DNA of 64,000 bases from an uncultured Paraglaciecola sp. (GCA_947498355.1 CANMKA010000009.1:61290-125289), one strand, 5' to 3'. Counted from the first letter of the stretch, positions 34,276 to 44,073 are shown. Numbers and translations: made by a program. The notes: generated by a model not told the origin, from the letters alone.

Positions 34276-34899
34276 TTAGTGAAGGCCTGCTAAGTAGCCA
34301 GAAATAACTCTAATGTCTTCATCAGTCATTTTCTTAGCTATGTCGCCCATCATACCGTTAAGAGAATTTGCTCTATCGCCCGACCTAAATGCTTTAAGCT
34401 GAGCTTCTATGTACTGAGCGTGCTGTCCGCTAATATCTGGGAAACCAGATAAGCTAGTGCCGTTACCTTTTGGTCCGTGACACGCGATACATGCAGTAAT
34501 ACCACGTTCTAAATCACCACCTACATAAAGCTTTTTACCTGCTTCTACTACGTCTTCTGGAGCTTCACCTGCGGTCATCTCTTGGCTTGCAAAATATGCT
34601 GCTAGGTCCAGCATATCTTGCTCAGATAACGCCGCGGCCATGCCGTTCATTACTGCATTATTACGACCTTCTTTACCGCCAGTTTGGCTAGCCAATTTAA
34701 ATTCTTTAAGCTGTTTAACTAGATATCCTGCATGTTGACCTGCAAGCTTAGGGTTCATGGGAATAGCGCTATTTCCGTCTATGCCGTGGCAAGCACCGCA
34801 AACTGCTGATTTAGCTTTGCCTTGCTCGGCGTCACCTTGAGCGAAAGTAGGAGCAGAGAACCCTGCAATTAAACACAACATTAAGCTAATTTTTTTCAT
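34276..34899 (-). CDS. Dihaem cytochrome c4-type protein
   Basis: 207 aa with a Sec signal peptide (KKISLMLCLIAGFSAPTFA). Two haem sites, CGACHG near residue 36 and CIACHG near 136, each followed by a methionine in the expected ligand region (AVMNGMA and SLNGMMGD), make two similar cytochrome c domains as in cytochrome c4. It acts in the periplasm as an electron donor to terminal oxidases. The ATG at 34897-34899 is chosen because it directly precedes the signal peptide and has GAG upstream; a longer frame starting at 34965 adds a non-signal stretch. It lies next to engB and is divergent from it, an arrangement common in Alteromonadales and Pseudomonadales. Confidence 0.93.
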   Translation of the reverse strand: MKKISLMLCLIAGFSAPTFAQGDAEQGKAKSAVCGACHGIDGNSAIPMNPKLAGQHAGYLVKQLKEFKLASQTGGKEGRNNAVMNGMAAALSEQDMLDLAAYFASQEMTAGEAPEDVVEAGKKLYVGGDLERGITACIACHGPKGNGTSLSGFPDISGQHAQYIEAQLKAFRSGDRANSLNGMMGDIAKKMTDEDIRVISGYLAGLH

Positions 34900-35083
34900 T
34901 TTATATCTCGTTAAGCAATTAAGTTCGCTGATATACCATAATTCAGATCTTGGTATTTTACACATTTATACTAGGAGTAAAAATGAATTCAGGTGAATAC
35001 TTGGGTTTTAATCCCGCATTTATCGGTTTTTAGTTGATATAATCCCTTAATACGATCTTATCGGATTTTTATTGGAGTAGAGT

Positions 35084-35692
35084 GTGAGTCATTATAGTCA
35101 GGTTAAGTTTAGTACGAGTGCACCAGATATAAGTCATTTAGGGCCAGATGAAGGGATTGAAATTGCGTTTGCTGGGCGCTCAAACGCGGGTAAATCTAGT
35201 GCGTTAAACAAGCTAACTAGACAAAAGAGCTTAGCTCGCACCAGTAAAACCCCTGGTCGAACACAATTAATTAATGTTTTTGAGTTAGATCAAGACAGGC
35301 GTTTGGTAGATTTACCTGGTTACGGGTTTGCCCAAGTGCCCCTTGCAGTAAAGAAAAAATGGCAAAAATCATTGGGTGAGTATTTACAAAAACGCGAAAG
35401 CATCCAAGGATTAGTCGTCTTAATGGATATCCGCCATCCATTTAAAGATCTAGATCAAGAGCTTATTCATTGGGCTGTGGCTGCCGATTTACCGGTTATG
35501 GCGTTATTAACTAAAGCAGATAAGCTTAAATCCGGTAAACGTAAAGCTCAGGTATTGATGGCTCGTGAAGCGGCTATGGCATTTTGTGGGGACGTAACAG
35601 TAGAAGCGTTTTCGTCACAAAATGGAATTGGTTTAGAACAACTTCAGATTAAATTAGATCAATGGTTTCAAATTGAGAGAAGGCCAGCCTAA
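35084..35692 (+). CDS. engB: Ribosome biogenesis GTPase EngB (YihA/YsxC)
   Basis: Essential GTPase for large-subunit assembly. 202 aa (E. coli 210). G1 GRSNAGKSS near residue 30, DLPGYGFA as G3 and TKADKL as G4. The start is GTG at 35084-35086, preceded by GGAG. Monocistronic, divergent from the cytochrome gene. Confidence 0.97.
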   Translation: MSHYSQVKFSTSAPDISHLGPDEGIEIAFAGRSNAGKSSALNKLTRQKSLARTSKTPGRTQLINVFELDQDRRLVDLPGYGFAQVPLAVKKKWQKSLGEYLQKRESIQGLVVLMDIRHPFKDLDQELIHWAVAADLPVMALLTKADKLKSGKRKAQVLMAREAAMAFCGDVTVEAFSSQNGIGLEQLQIKLDQWFQIERRPA

Positions 35693-35701
35693 TTCATCTC
35701 C

Positions 35702-35728
35702 AAAAAAAAGCCCTACATGAGTAGGGCT
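35702..35728 (-). terminator. Minus-strand terminator next to the engB 3' end
   Basis: AGCCCTAC, loop, GTAGGGCT with eight A on its left, so a T-tract follows only on the minus strand. It therefore ends a minus-strand transcript coming from the right, not engB. On the plus strand the hairpin is followed by TAAGCAC and would terminate poorly. Confidence 0.7.
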
Positions 35729-35926
35729 AAGCACTTTGAGAAACTTTTTCAATTACAGTCTATGCCAAATATAAGTGTTCACTTTTAGGCTAATCTAAGT
35801 AAACCCTCTTGTTACCTAGCCAAGCTCTTCTTAGGGATAGGTTAAACGCTCTGTGTGATTCAATTTATAACTCTACCCTAGGGCACGCCCTAGCAAACGA
35901 TTTTATTAAAGATAAATGATTAATGC
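35703..35926 (-). ncRNA. Candidate non-coding transcript between spf and engB
   Basis: No open frame of interest exists here, yet the minus strand has a start signal and a stop signal. A sigma-E-like promoter (GAACTT at 35954-35959, 16 bases, TCAACC at 35932-35937) is followed about 220 bases later by the terminator at 35702-35728. Inside lies a perfect 16-base palindrome CTAGGGCACGCCCTAG (35878-35893). I infer a small RNA of about 220 nt, possibly of the envelope-stress type. This is promoter reading by eye; no homologue is recognised. Confidence 0.35.
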
Positions 35927-35929
35927 TGG

Positions 35930-35959
35930 TTGGTTGACTACATGCAACCAAAAAAGTTC
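35930..35959 (-). promoter_or_regulatory. Sigma-E-like promoter overlapped by an inverted repeat
   Basis: Minus-strand GAACTT (35954-35959) and TCAACC (35932-35937), spaced 16 bases, resemble the sigma-E consensus GGAACTT-N15/16-TCAAA. TTGGTTG (35930-35936) and CAACCAA (35945-35951) form an inverted repeat overlapping the -10 and spacer, a possible operator. Confidence 0.35.
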
Positions 35960-36021
35960 ATTTTATTTTCAATTATTTTTTTACACGCTCAAAAATGAAT
36001 ATAAAGCCATGATTTTTAGAT

Positions 36022-36089
36022 AAAAAAAACCCCAGCAAGCGCTGGGGTCTAAGCAGAGATGAGTTAAAACTCTAACCTCTGTACCCTAC
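36022..36089 (-). ncRNA. spf: Spot 42 small RNA homologue (short form)
   Basis: The minus strand from 36089 starts GTAGGGTACAGAGG, identical to the first 14 nt of E. coli Spot 42, and ends in ACCCCAGC, loop GCTT, GCTGGGGT and a T-tract, like the E. coli CCCCAGUC terminator. It lies between polA and engB, exactly as spf does in E. coli. Between these ends there is only one hairpin (CAGAG, then GAGTT/AACTC, then CTCTG), so the RNA is about 68 nt rather than 109 nt; the central unstructured region of the E. coli RNA is missing. Spot 42 is an Hfq-dependent regulator of carbon metabolism genes repressed by CRP-cAMP; no clear CRP site is visible here. Confidence 0.85.
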
Positions 36090-36096
36090 AAGAGAC

Positions 36097-36126
36097 AGTC
36101 TAATAGAAAACCTAGCTAGATGCCAA
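36097..36126 (-). promoter_or_regulatory. Predicted promoter of spf
   Basis: Minus-strand TTGGCA (36121-36126), 18 bases, TAGACT (36097-36102), then seven bases to the conserved first G of the Spot 42 RNA at 36089. Position relative to the known start supports it. Confidence 0.6.
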
Positions 36127-36363
36127 GTGGTTTTACCAATTTTATTGCGTTTATGTATAAAACTGTCCATTCCGCATGATCCTGAAATATCTTCAGGTTT
36201 GAATAATGCTTTTCAACATAGAGTAATATTTAGTTTTTGTTTGAGTTTTAGTATTGAGAAACGGGGTGTAACTAACTCCTAACACTTAAGATGTTTTGCT
36301 CGTTTACTTAGGTATAGGTAGGGTTCAAACCTGGGTTGCTGAACGAAAGGAAGGCATGATTGG

Positions 36364-36404
36364 GAACTAGGGTTAGTCAACAAGCCCCAGTTCTCACTAG
36401 GGCT
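36364..36404 (-). other. Mutually exclusive hairpins in the polA 3' region
   Basis: In the minus-strand transcript just after polA, segment 1 (36396-36404, AGCCCTAGT), segment 2 (36383-36393, containing ACTGGGGC) and segment 3 (36364-36372, CCCTAGTTC) are arranged so that 2 can pair with either 1 (GAGA loop) or 3. Neither hairpin has a T-tract. It may be a terminator relic or an RNA-stability element. Between this and spf I see nothing else. Confidence 0.35.
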
Positions 36405-36427
36405 AAACCATTAATAGCGGGAGTAAA

Positions 36428-39169
36428 TTAGTGGGCTTGGTCCCAGTTGTCACCAAGATCGGCTTCAACAATAAGTGGAACAGCTAACTCAACGGCTTGC
36501 TCCATCAATTCTATTATCTTGACTTTATGTTGCTCAACTAGCTCGTCTTTAATTTCAAATACAAGTTCATCGTGAACCTGCATAATCATTCTAATTTCAT
36601 CGTCATTGATTGTTTCTATCCACTGATCAACCACCAACATGGCTTTTTTAATGATATCTGCAGCGGTGCCTTGCATCGGAGCGTTAATCGCAGCGCGTTC
36701 TGCGCCCTTTCTACGCATTGCATTTGACGATTTTATTTCGGGTAAATATAACCTGCGTCCAAACACAGTTGATACATAACCCTGCTCTTTAGCTTGGTTT
36801 CGAGTGTCTTCCATGTAATCAGCCACAGCTGGATATCGGTCAAAATACAAATTCATGTATGTTTGGGCATCATGACGGGAAATGTTCAGTTGTTTAGATA
36901 AGCCAAACGCAGACATGCCGTAAATCAATCCAAAGTTAATTGCTTTTGCGTTTCTTCTTTGCTCAGTTGTTACTTGTTCTACAGGGGTGCTGAAGACTTC
37001 CGCAGCCGTGGCTTTATGAATATCTTTGCCAGAAGCAAAAGCCGAAAGTAAGCCTTTATCGCCAGAAAGGTGTGCCATTATCCTTAACTCAATTTGCGAG
37101 TAATCTGCTGCGACTATTTTATAGCCATCACGGGGAACAAAGGCTTGGCGAACTTTTCTACCTTCTTCGGTGCGAATGGGGATGTTTTGTAAGTTGGGTT
37201 CTGTTGATGACAATCGCCCCGTAGCAGCAATTGCTTGATGATAAGAGGTATGCACCCGACCAGAGCGCATATTAATCATTTTGGGTAGTTTATCTGTGTA
37301 GGTGTTTTTCAGTTTGCTGAGGGCCCGATATTCCATTAGCAATTTAGGCAGTGGGTAGCTTAACGCTAATTCTTGTAATACCTCTTCAGCGGTAGATGGC
37401 GCGCCTTTGGGTGTTTTTTTGAGGACAGGCAAATCCATCTTGGTATATAAAATTTCTTGAAGTTGTTTAGGCGAGCCTAAATTAAACTCTTGACCGGCCA
37501 GTTCATGTACGTCTTTTTCTAATTGTAAGATCCGTGCTGCTAAGTCTTGGCTTTGTTGAGCCAGTTGCTGGCTATCAATTTTTACCCCAAATTGCTCCAT
37601 TTTTGCTAACACACTGGCCAAAGGTAATTCTATTTCGGTAAATACCTTAGCAAGGGCTGGATCTTCCTGTAGTTTTGACCAGATAGCATTGTGTAGCCTT
37701 AGGGTAATATCGGCATCTTCGGCAGCATAAGGTACGGCCTGCTCTAAAGAAACCTGATTAAAGGTAAGTTGCTTAGCGCCTTTTCCAGCAACGTCTTCAA
37801 AGCTAGTGGTGCTCAATCCTAAATAGGTATTTGCTAGGCTATCCATATCATGTTTTGTAGCAACGCTATTTAAAACATAAGACTCGAGCATAGTATCAAA
37901 GGCAATACCTTGAAGATCGATGCCATAGTTCGCTAATACATTTTTGTCGTACTTCAGATGTTGACCGACTTTTTTCACTGCTGGATTTTCTAGTAAAGGC
38001 TTTAATTGGTCGAGAACATCTTGTCTGTTAAGTTGTTCTGGTGCGTCCAAATAATCGTGTGCCACGGGTAAATATGCGGCTTCGCCTTCTTTTACGGCAA
38101 AGGATACGCCAACAATTTCGGCGTCCATGTAATTAAGGCTAGTTGTTTCGGTGTCGAAAGAGAACAGTTCTGTACTTTCTAGTTTTTTTAGCCATGCATC
38201 TAAGGCTTCTTGAGTCAAAATACATTGATAGTCGGTGGCTAATTCGGATGCTTGGGCTGCACTTGACTCAAGTGTGTGAGTGTCAGATTCGGTTTTTTTC
38301 TCTATTTCGGTGACCAGACGTTTTAGCTCAAATTGTTTAGCTAATTCTAATAGTTTGTCGTGGTCGGCTGGGGTAGGGCCCAAGCTCTCTGCACTAAAGG
38401 GTAGGGCAACATCGAGCTTAATCGTGGCAAGTTCATAAGATAAGGGCAGGTGGTCGAGGGCTTCGCGTAAGTATTCACCTATTTTACCTTTAACCTTGTC
38501 TGCATTTTTCATAACTTCTTCTAAGCTACTGTGCTCAGAAAGCCATTTAACTGCGGTTTTGGGGCCACATTTTGTCACCCCAGGAATATTGTCTACCTTG
38601 TCACCCATCAAGGCTAGGTAATCGATAATTTGGTCCGGTTTAACGCCAAATTTTTCTACTACACCCGCCTCGTCTAAGGCAACGCCGGTCATGGTATTAA
38701 TAAGTGTGACATGAGGTGTGACAAGCTGCGCCATATCTTTATCGCCAGTTGAAATGACGGTTTCTATGCCTAACTTAGATGCTTGGCCAGATAATGTACC
38801 AATTACATCGTCTGCTTCAACATCATCTATCACCAATAAAGGTAACCCCAAAGCTTTAATTATGTTGTGTAGCGGCTCGATTTGGCTGCGTAAATCGTCT
38901 GGCATAGGTGGACGATTGGCCTTGTACTCGGGGTACAAATCGTTGCGGAAGGTTTTACCTTTGGCATCAAATACCACCACAATATTGCCATTGGGGTAGT
39001 CTTTTTGCAGGCTCTTTATCATATTGAGCACGCCGGTAATCGCACCGGTCGGTTGGCCGTAAGACGTCGATAAGGCTTGTAAGTATGGGACGTGGTAGGC
39101 GCGGAATAAATATGATGAACCGTCAACTAAGACGAGAGGCGATAAGTTTTGGGTATTTATTTTGGTCAT
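36428..39169 (-). CDS. polA: DNA polymerase I
   Basis: 913 aa (E. coli 928). 5' nuclease domain (1-290) with LVLVDGSSYLFRAYH and the aspartates of VIDDVEADDVIGTL and STGDKDMAQLV. The 3'-5' exonuclease domain (about 310-500) is apparently active, with FDTETTSLN and AAEDADITLRLH. The polymerase domain has motif A AADYSQIELRIMAH, motif B RRNAKAINFGLIYGMS and motif C QVHDELVFE. Involved in Okazaki fragment maturation and gap repair. Monocistronic. Confidence 0.98.
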   Translation of the reverse strand: MTKINTQNLSPLVLVDGSSYLFRAYHVPYLQALSTSYGQPTGAITGVLNMIKSLQKDYPNGNIVVVFDAKGKTFRNDLYPEYKANRPPMPDDLRSQIEPLHNIIKALGLPLLVIDDVEADDVIGTLSGQASKLGIETVISTGDKDMAQLVTPHVTLINTMTGVALDEAGVVEKFGVKPDQIIDYLALMGDKVDNIPGVTKCGPKTAVKWLSEHSSLEEVMKNADKVKGKIGEYLREALDHLPLSYELATIKLDVALPFSAESLGPTPADHDKLLELAKQFELKRLVTEIEKKTESDTHTLESSAAQASELATDYQCILTQEALDAWLKKLESTELFSFDTETTSLNYMDAEIVGVSFAVKEGEAAYLPVAHDYLDAPEQLNRQDVLDQLKPLLENPAVKKVGQHLKYDKNVLANYGIDLQGIAFDTMLESYVLNSVATKHDMDSLANTYLGLSTTSFEDVAGKGAKQLTFNQVSLEQAVPYAAEDADITLRLHNAIWSKLQEDPALAKVFTEIELPLASVLAKMEQFGVKIDSQQLAQQSQDLAARILQLEKDVHELAGQEFNLGSPKQLQEILYTKMDLPVLKKTPKGAPSTAEEVLQELALSYPLPKLLMEYRALSKLKNTYTDKLPKMINMRSGRVHTSYHQAIAATGRLSSTEPNLQNIPIRTEEGRKVRQAFVPRDGYKIVAADYSQIELRIMAHLSGDKGLLSAFASGKDIHKATAAEVFSTPVEQVTTEQRRNAKAINFGLIYGMSAFGLSKQLNISRHDAQTYMNLYFDRYPAVADYMEDTRNQAKEQGYVSTVFGRRLYLPEIKSSNAMRRKGAERAAINAPMQGTAADIIKKAMLVVDQWIETINDDEIRMIMQVHDELVFEIKDELVEQHKVKIIELMEQAVELAVPLIVEADLGDNWDQAH

Positions 39170-39729
39170 AAGATTGTCTATTTGTATTCTTTAAACGTTA
39201 CAGAGTGATGATCAATATCGACTCAAATGTGTCAATACAGGGCAGATAGAATAAGCTGTGGATAAGTAAGTAGATAACTATGCTGAATTTTTTTGATTTG
39301 AGAAAAAGACTGAAATAAGAATTTAATAAAAGCTATATAAAACAGTGTTTTACATAAGTTATTGATGCTTAGCTAAGATTGTTCTTGACTAACTAAATAA
39401 TGTGAATAACAAAATAAGCTAAATATCGACTTACAAAAACACGAAAAAGAAGATACACCTTAACACCACTCGGTGATAGGTTTTTTTTAAAGTTTTTAGT
39501 CTGTATTTTTATCTTCGTAAAATCAAAAAAGTATAAGCTAGGATTTGCCTAGCTTTTAAGCACATTGATAAATTTTAATCAGTATGTAAGCACTTACTTA
39601 TACTCGTATTTATTTTTTTGAAACTTTCTCTTTTGATTTTCTCTTAAGCAGACAATAATTGACCGAATAATCCTACACTCCTAATAACTCGTTATTTCGA
39701 CTTTAAACCCTGTGAGCTTGTTTTAAATT
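39170..39729. other. AT-rich divergent intergenic region between polA and trkH
   Basis: This 560-base stretch has no credible reading frame. It must contain the polA (minus) and trkH (plus) promoters. A small hairpin CACC/GGTG followed by T8 lies at about 39464-39488 on the plus strand and could stop stray transcripts. I see no other clear element. Confidence 0.4.
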
Positions 39730-41181
39730 ATGCAGTACCGAACGATCATCAGAATCTTGGGGCTACTGGTTGCACTATTAAGTGTCACTATGATCCCACC
39801 TGCAATTGTTTCTGTTATCTATGAAGATGGCAGTGGTTTGCCCTTTATTCTGGCATTCGTTTTGTGTTTGAGTACGGGGTTGGCAATTTGGTACCCCAAC
39901 AGAAAGTATAAATTCGATTTACGTGCCAAAGAGGGCTTCTTAATCGTAGTGCTATTCTGGACTGTACTTGCGAGCTTTGGCGCCTTACCTTTTCTATTAC
40001 TCGAACAGCCGCAAATGTCTGCTACCGATGCGCTATTCGAATCGTTTTCGGGCCTGACGACTACAGGGGCGACAGTTATACAAGGCATTGATTTCTTGCC
40101 AAAAGCCGTACAATTTTATCGTCAACAACTGCAATGGTTGGGTGGTATGGGTATCATTGTATTGGCTGTAGCCATATTGCCTATTTTAGGAGTAGGGGGC
40201 ATGCAGTTATATCGGGCAGAAACTCCCGGCCCAGTAAAAGATTCAAAAATGACTCCCCGTATTGCAGATACCGCTAAACACCTCTGGTATATCTACTTGT
40301 CTCTAACCATAGCCTGCACTATTGCATATTGGGCAGTAGGCATGAATTGGTTTGACGCTATTTGCCATGCGTTTTCAACCATAGCCATTGGTGGTTTCAG
40401 TAACTATGATGCGAGTTTGGGGCATTTTGATAGCGTAGGTGTCAACATAGTTTGCGTAGTGTTTTTATGGATAGCTGCCCTCAACTTTGCCTTGCACTAT
40501 GCAGCTGCAAGTGGCCGAAATATCAAAGGTTATTTGCATGACCCTGAGTTAAAAACCTTTTTCATTATCCAATTTGTACTGATTGCCGTGTGCTTCTTTG
40601 TGCTGGTTTACTACAGCTGGTTCGACAACGTCGGAATGGCCTTTGACCAAGCACTCATTCAAGCCGTGTCGATTAGCACCACTGCCGGTTTCGCAACAAC
40701 TGATTTTGCCAATTGGCCAGTGTTTTTGCCTATCATGCTGATATTCTCAAGTTTTATCGGCGGCTGTGCAGGTTCGACAGGAGGCGGCTTAAAAGTGATT
40801 CGCGTTCTGCTTCTTTTTGTACAAGGTAACCGAGAGGTGAATCGCTTGATCCACCCTAAAGCCGTGTATTCTGTGAAATTAGGTGAACGGGTGTTACCTG
40901 ATCGAGTTGTGGAGGCGGTTTGGGGCTTTTTCTCAGCTTATGCAATGATTTTTGTGATTATTATGGTGTGTTTAATTGGCACAGGTATGGACGATGTGAC
41001 AGCGTTTACCGCGACAGCCGCTACCTTAAATAACCTAGGTCCGGGTTTGGGTGAGGTAGCCGGGAATTATGCCGACGTCACCGATGGCGGTAAATGGCTA
41101 TTAATATTAGGTATGCTGTTTGGGCGATTAGAAATCTTCTCTTTGTTGGTGCTATTTTCACCGACCTTTTGGCGAAGCTAA
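39730..41181 (+). CDS. trkH: Trk system potassium uptake protein TrkH
   Basis: Inner-membrane K+ channel subunit, gated by TrkA. 483 aa (E. coli 483), with about ten transmembrane segments and four pore-loop repeats carrying the selectivity glycines: SGLTTTGATV near 109, AFSTIAIGGFS near 218, ISTTAGFAT near 317 and TLNNLGPGLG near 435. GSTGGGLKVIR is the conserved intramembrane loop near 355. It is convergent with the gene for its partner TrkA, 147 bases away. Confidence 0.97.
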   Translation: MQYRTIIRILGLLVALLSVTMIPPAIVSVIYEDGSGLPFILAFVLCLSTGLAIWYPNRKYKFDLRAKEGFLIVVLFWTVLASFGALPFLLLEQPQMSATDALFESFSGLTTTGATVIQGIDFLPKAVQFYRQQLQWLGGMGIIVLAVAILPILGVGGMQLYRAETPGPVKDSKMTPRIADTAKHLWYIYLSLTIACTIAYWAVGMNWFDAICHAFSTIAIGGFSNYDASLGHFDSVGVNIVCVVFLWIAALNFALHYAAASGRNIKGYLHDPELKTFFIIQFVLIAVCFFVLVYYSWFDNVGMAFDQALIQAVSISTTAGFATTDFANWPVFLPIMLIFSSFIGGCAGSTGGGLKVIRVLLLFVQGNREVNRLIHPKAVYSVKLGERVLPDRVVEAVWGFFSAYAMIFVIIMVCLIGTGMDDVTAFTATAATLNNLGPGLGEVAGNYADVTDGGKWLLILGMLFGRLEIFSLLVLFSPTFWRS

Positions 41182-41239
41182 GTTGCTTATACCTCAATGC
41201 CAGAATCTTAAGCTGGGTTTTGTCTTGATATTTAGTCCG

Positions 41240-41277
41240 ACTCGGCAGGCTTAAATTAATTTCAACGCTTGCCGAGT
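41240..41277. repeat. Inverted repeat between trkH and trkA
   Basis: ACTCGGCAGGC (41240-41250) and GCTTGCCGAGT (41267-41277) pair with one mismatch around a 16-base loop. It lies midway between convergent stops and may act as a weak terminator for both, although no T-tract follows. Confidence 0.45.
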
Positions 41278-41328
41278 GGGCCATTACTTAAGTCGCTTGA
41301 TATAATCCTTTACTTAGTTTGAGCTAGA

Positions 41329-42708
41329 TTAGCCAAAGAAGAAGGCGCTTGGCTGGAACAGCTTTTCTACATCGCCGATAAATTTTTTGTCTACCAAAAA
41401 TAAGATAACGTGGTCGTTGGCTTCTATAGTGGTATAGCTATGGGCGATAATTACTTCATCATCTCGGACTATTGCACCTATGGTGGTACCCGGTGGCATC
41501 TGAATATCACGTATTTGTCGGCCGACAACCTTAGACGTTTTTTTATCACCGTGGGCAATTGCCTCAATGGCTTCTGCTGCGCCTCTACGAAGTGAGTAAA
41601 CATTTACTATGTCGCCACGCCTTACGTGTGTGAGTAAAGCTGAAATAGTAGCTTGCTGCGGAGAAAATGCGATATCAATCTCACCACCTTGAACTAGGTC
41701 AACGTAGGCGCCTCGCTGAATTAACACCATGGCTTTTTGGGCGCCAAGGCGTTTAGCCAACATAGCTGACATTATGTTAGCTTCGTCGTCATTCGTTACT
41801 GCAATAAATGCATCAACTTGTTGTACATTTTCTTCTGTTAGTAACTCATGATCAGATGCGTCACCTGAAAAGACTATGGTTTTATCTAGTTTTTCAGATA
41901 GATATTTAGCTCGCTCTGGGCTGTATTCTATTAGCTTAACGTTATGGTCGTGTTCAAGCAGTTTGGCCAGTCCTTCGCCAATTAAGCCGCCGCCAGCAAT
42001 CATGATACGTTTGTAGCTAGACTCCAACTTTTGCAGCTCACTCATTACTGCTCGAATATGCTTAGTTGCTGCGATGAAGAAAATCTCGTCGTCGGCTTCG
42101 ATAATGGTTGTGCCTAGGGGGCGTATTGGTCTACCTCTACGGTAAATAGCGGCAACTCGGGTGTCTACGTTGGGAATATGGTCTTTTAACGCTGATAGGG
42201 CATGCCCTACCAACAACCCGCCATAATAAGCTTTAACTGCCACTAAGCTGGCAATACCGTCGGCAAATTCAACTACCTGTAGCGCACCCGGGTAATCAAT
42301 AAGTCGTTTAATGGCTTTAGTAACCAGTTGCTCGGGCGCAATCAGATGGTCAACGGGCACATCTTGGTGCTTAAATAATTGTTCTTGATAGATGATGTAT
42401 TGTTCTGAGCGTACCCGAGCAATTTTAGTAGGAGTTTTAAATAGGCTGTAGGCAACTTGGCAGGCCATCATGTTGCTCTCGTCACTGTTGGTAACAGCAA
42501 TTAACATGTCGGCGTCTTCGGCTCCCGCCTTTTTCAATACATCTGGATGCGAGCCTGTACCCGCCACAACTTGCAAGTCGAGGCGGTCTTGCAATTGCCT
42601 AAGCTTTTCATTGTCTGAATCAATGACGGTGATTTCGTTTTTTTCACCCACTAAGTTTTCGGCTAGTGTTGCACCTACTTGTCCGGCACCTAAGATAATT
42701 ATTTTCAT
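41329..42708 (-). CDS. trkA: Trk system potassium uptake regulatory protein TrkA
   Basis: Peripheral NAD(H)- or ATP-binding regulator that gates TrkH/TrkG. 459 aa (E. coli 458) with two RCK_N/RCK_C repeats: Rossmann loop 1 [13 protein letters not shown] at 7-19 and loop 2 [14 protein letters not shown] near 239. Last gene of the def-fmt-rsmB-trkA operon, 26 bases after rsmB, as in E. coli. Confidence 0.97.
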   Translation of the reverse strand: MKIIILGAGQVGATLAENLVGEKNEITVIDSDNEKLRQLQDRLDLQVVAGTGSHPDVLKKAGAEDADMLIAVTNSDESNMMACQVAYSLFKTPTKIARVRSEQYIIYQEQLFKHQDVPVDHLIAPEQLVTKAIKRLIDYPGALQVVEFADGIASLVAVKAYYGGLLVGHALSALKDHIPNVDTRVAAIYRRGRPIRPLGTTIIEADDEIFFIAATKHIRAVMSELQKLESSYKRIMIAGGGLIGEGLAKLLEHDHNVKLIEYSPERAKYLSEKLDKTIVFSGDASDHELLTEENVQQVDAFIAVTNDDEANIMSAMLAKRLGAQKAMVLIQRGAYVDLVQGGEIDIAFSPQQATISALLTHVRRGDIVNVYSLRRGAAEAIEAIAHGDKKTSKVVGRQIRDIQMPPGTTIGAIVRDDEVIIAHSYTTIEANDHVILFLVDKKFIGDVEKLFQPSAFFFG

Positions 42709-42734
42709 GATTTCAGCTTGGTCTTAACGCCTTG

Positions 42735-44051
42735 TTATTCAAACGACTTTATCAGCCTAGCATAATAGAAACCATCCATTTGTTGGTCTCCTGGTAATAT
42801 TTGTTGGCCGGGTAAAGCCTGCTGCTCTTGTTGAAAATCAAGGTCGAGTTCGGCATTTTCAGTACGCTGTAAAAAGCCAGTAACTTGTTGATGGTTTTCT
42901 TCTGGCAAAATAGAGCAAGTGGCGTACAACAGTGAGCCTCTAGGTTTAAGTAAAGGCCAAATTGCATCAATAATACTGGCTTGTAAGGTCACTAGCTCGT
43001 CAATGTCTTTGCTTTTGCGTAACCATTTCACATCAGGATGGCGGCGAATAATACCCGTGGCTGAGCAGGGGGCATCAAGCAGTATGCGATCGTATTGTTG
43101 ACCGTCCCACCAATTATCTGGGTGTGCTGCGTTGCCTACTATAATTTTTCCTTGATGGCCAAGTCGAGTAAAGTTTTCGTCGATGCGGGCAGCACGGTTG
43201 CCGTCAATTTCGAGTGCGGTGACACTGGCTAATTTAGGTTCTAGCTCAATGATATGACACGTTTTACCACCGGGAGCTGCACAGCAATCAAGTACTCTAT
43301 CGTTTGGTTGGGCTTGCAGATATTGTGCAGCTAATTGTGCCGCTCCATCTTGAACAGCGAACCAACCTTGGTCAAAGCCGGGTAGGCGGGTAATGTCGCA
43401 GCCCTTAGCTAAAATCACGCCTTGAGGATGCATAGCAGATAACTCAAATTCAACTTTGGCTTCAACCAGTGCTTGGGTAAAGTTTTCTAGATTGATTTTA
43501 GTCAGGTTGACTCTTAGCCATATGGGGGCTTTTTGCTGAATTTGCTCAGTGAGTGGGAGTAAGTTATCTGGGTAAGCAGTCGCAAGTTTTTTATACAGCC
43601 ATTTAGGTAATCCAGACGCCATTTGTGCATTTGGCGCCGGCGTGTTTGCGACCTCATCTCGAATAAACGAACGTAAAACTGCATTCACTAAGCCTTTCAT
43701 TGCTTCCACGTTCAACACTTGGCAGGCGGCAACTGTTTCGGCTACCGCTGCATGTTGACTGACTCGAGTGTGAGCAAGTTGATAAAAACCCAGCATGATA
43801 AGGTGCTCTACTACTTTAAACCGGTTTTTAAGTGGCTTGTCGAGCATGTTACGTAGGAAAAACTGCAACATGGGTAAGTGCCTTAACACCCCGTATACCA
43901 TTTCTTGCAGCCAAGCTTTGTCTTTGTCGGAGTGCATGGCTTGCATGGCAGGCAAACACTCTCGGGCCGACTTCCCTTCTTCGAGTATTTGTAATAATAC
44001 TCGGGCTGCATCTGCACGAAGGTTGGCAGACTGATTGGGTTTGCTATTCAT
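42735..44051 (-). CDS. rsmB: 16S rRNA (cytosine967-C5)-methyltransferase RsmB
   Basis: Methylates C967 of 16S rRNA. 438 aa (E. coli 429). N-terminal NusB-like RNA-binding domain (1-150), SAM motif I DCCAAPGGKTCH, motif IV DAPCSATGIIRRHPD and the catalytic cysteine in YATCSILPEEN. Located between fmt and trkA in the conserved operon. Confidence 0.97.
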   Translation of the reverse strand: MNSKPNQSANLRADAARVLLQILEEGKSARECLPAMQAMHSDKDKAWLQEMVYGVLRHLPMLQFFLRNMLDKPLKNRFKVVEHLIMLGFYQLAHTRVSQHAAVAETVAACQVLNVEAMKGLVNAVLRSFIRDEVANTPAPNAQMASGLPKWLYKKLATAYPDNLLPLTEQIQQKAPIWLRVNLTKINLENFTQALVEAKVEFELSAMHPQGVILAKGCDITRLPGFDQGWFAVQDGAAQLAAQYLQAQPNDRVLDCCAAPGGKTCHIIELEPKLASVTALEIDGNRAARIDENFTRLGHQGKIIVGNAAHPDNWWDGQQYDRILLDAPCSATGIIRRHPDVKWLRKSKDIDELVTLQASIIDAIWPLLKPRGSLLYATCSILPEENHQQVTGFLQRTENAELDLDFQQEQQALPGQQILPGDQQMDGFYYARLIKSFE

Positions 44052-44073
44052 TGGGTGTTTTGCTCAATATAAA

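Noticed and set aside
36318..36336. GGGTTCAAACCTGGG resembling a tRNA T-arm
   Set aside because: No acceptor, D or anticodon arms of correct spacing could be drawn around it on either strand.
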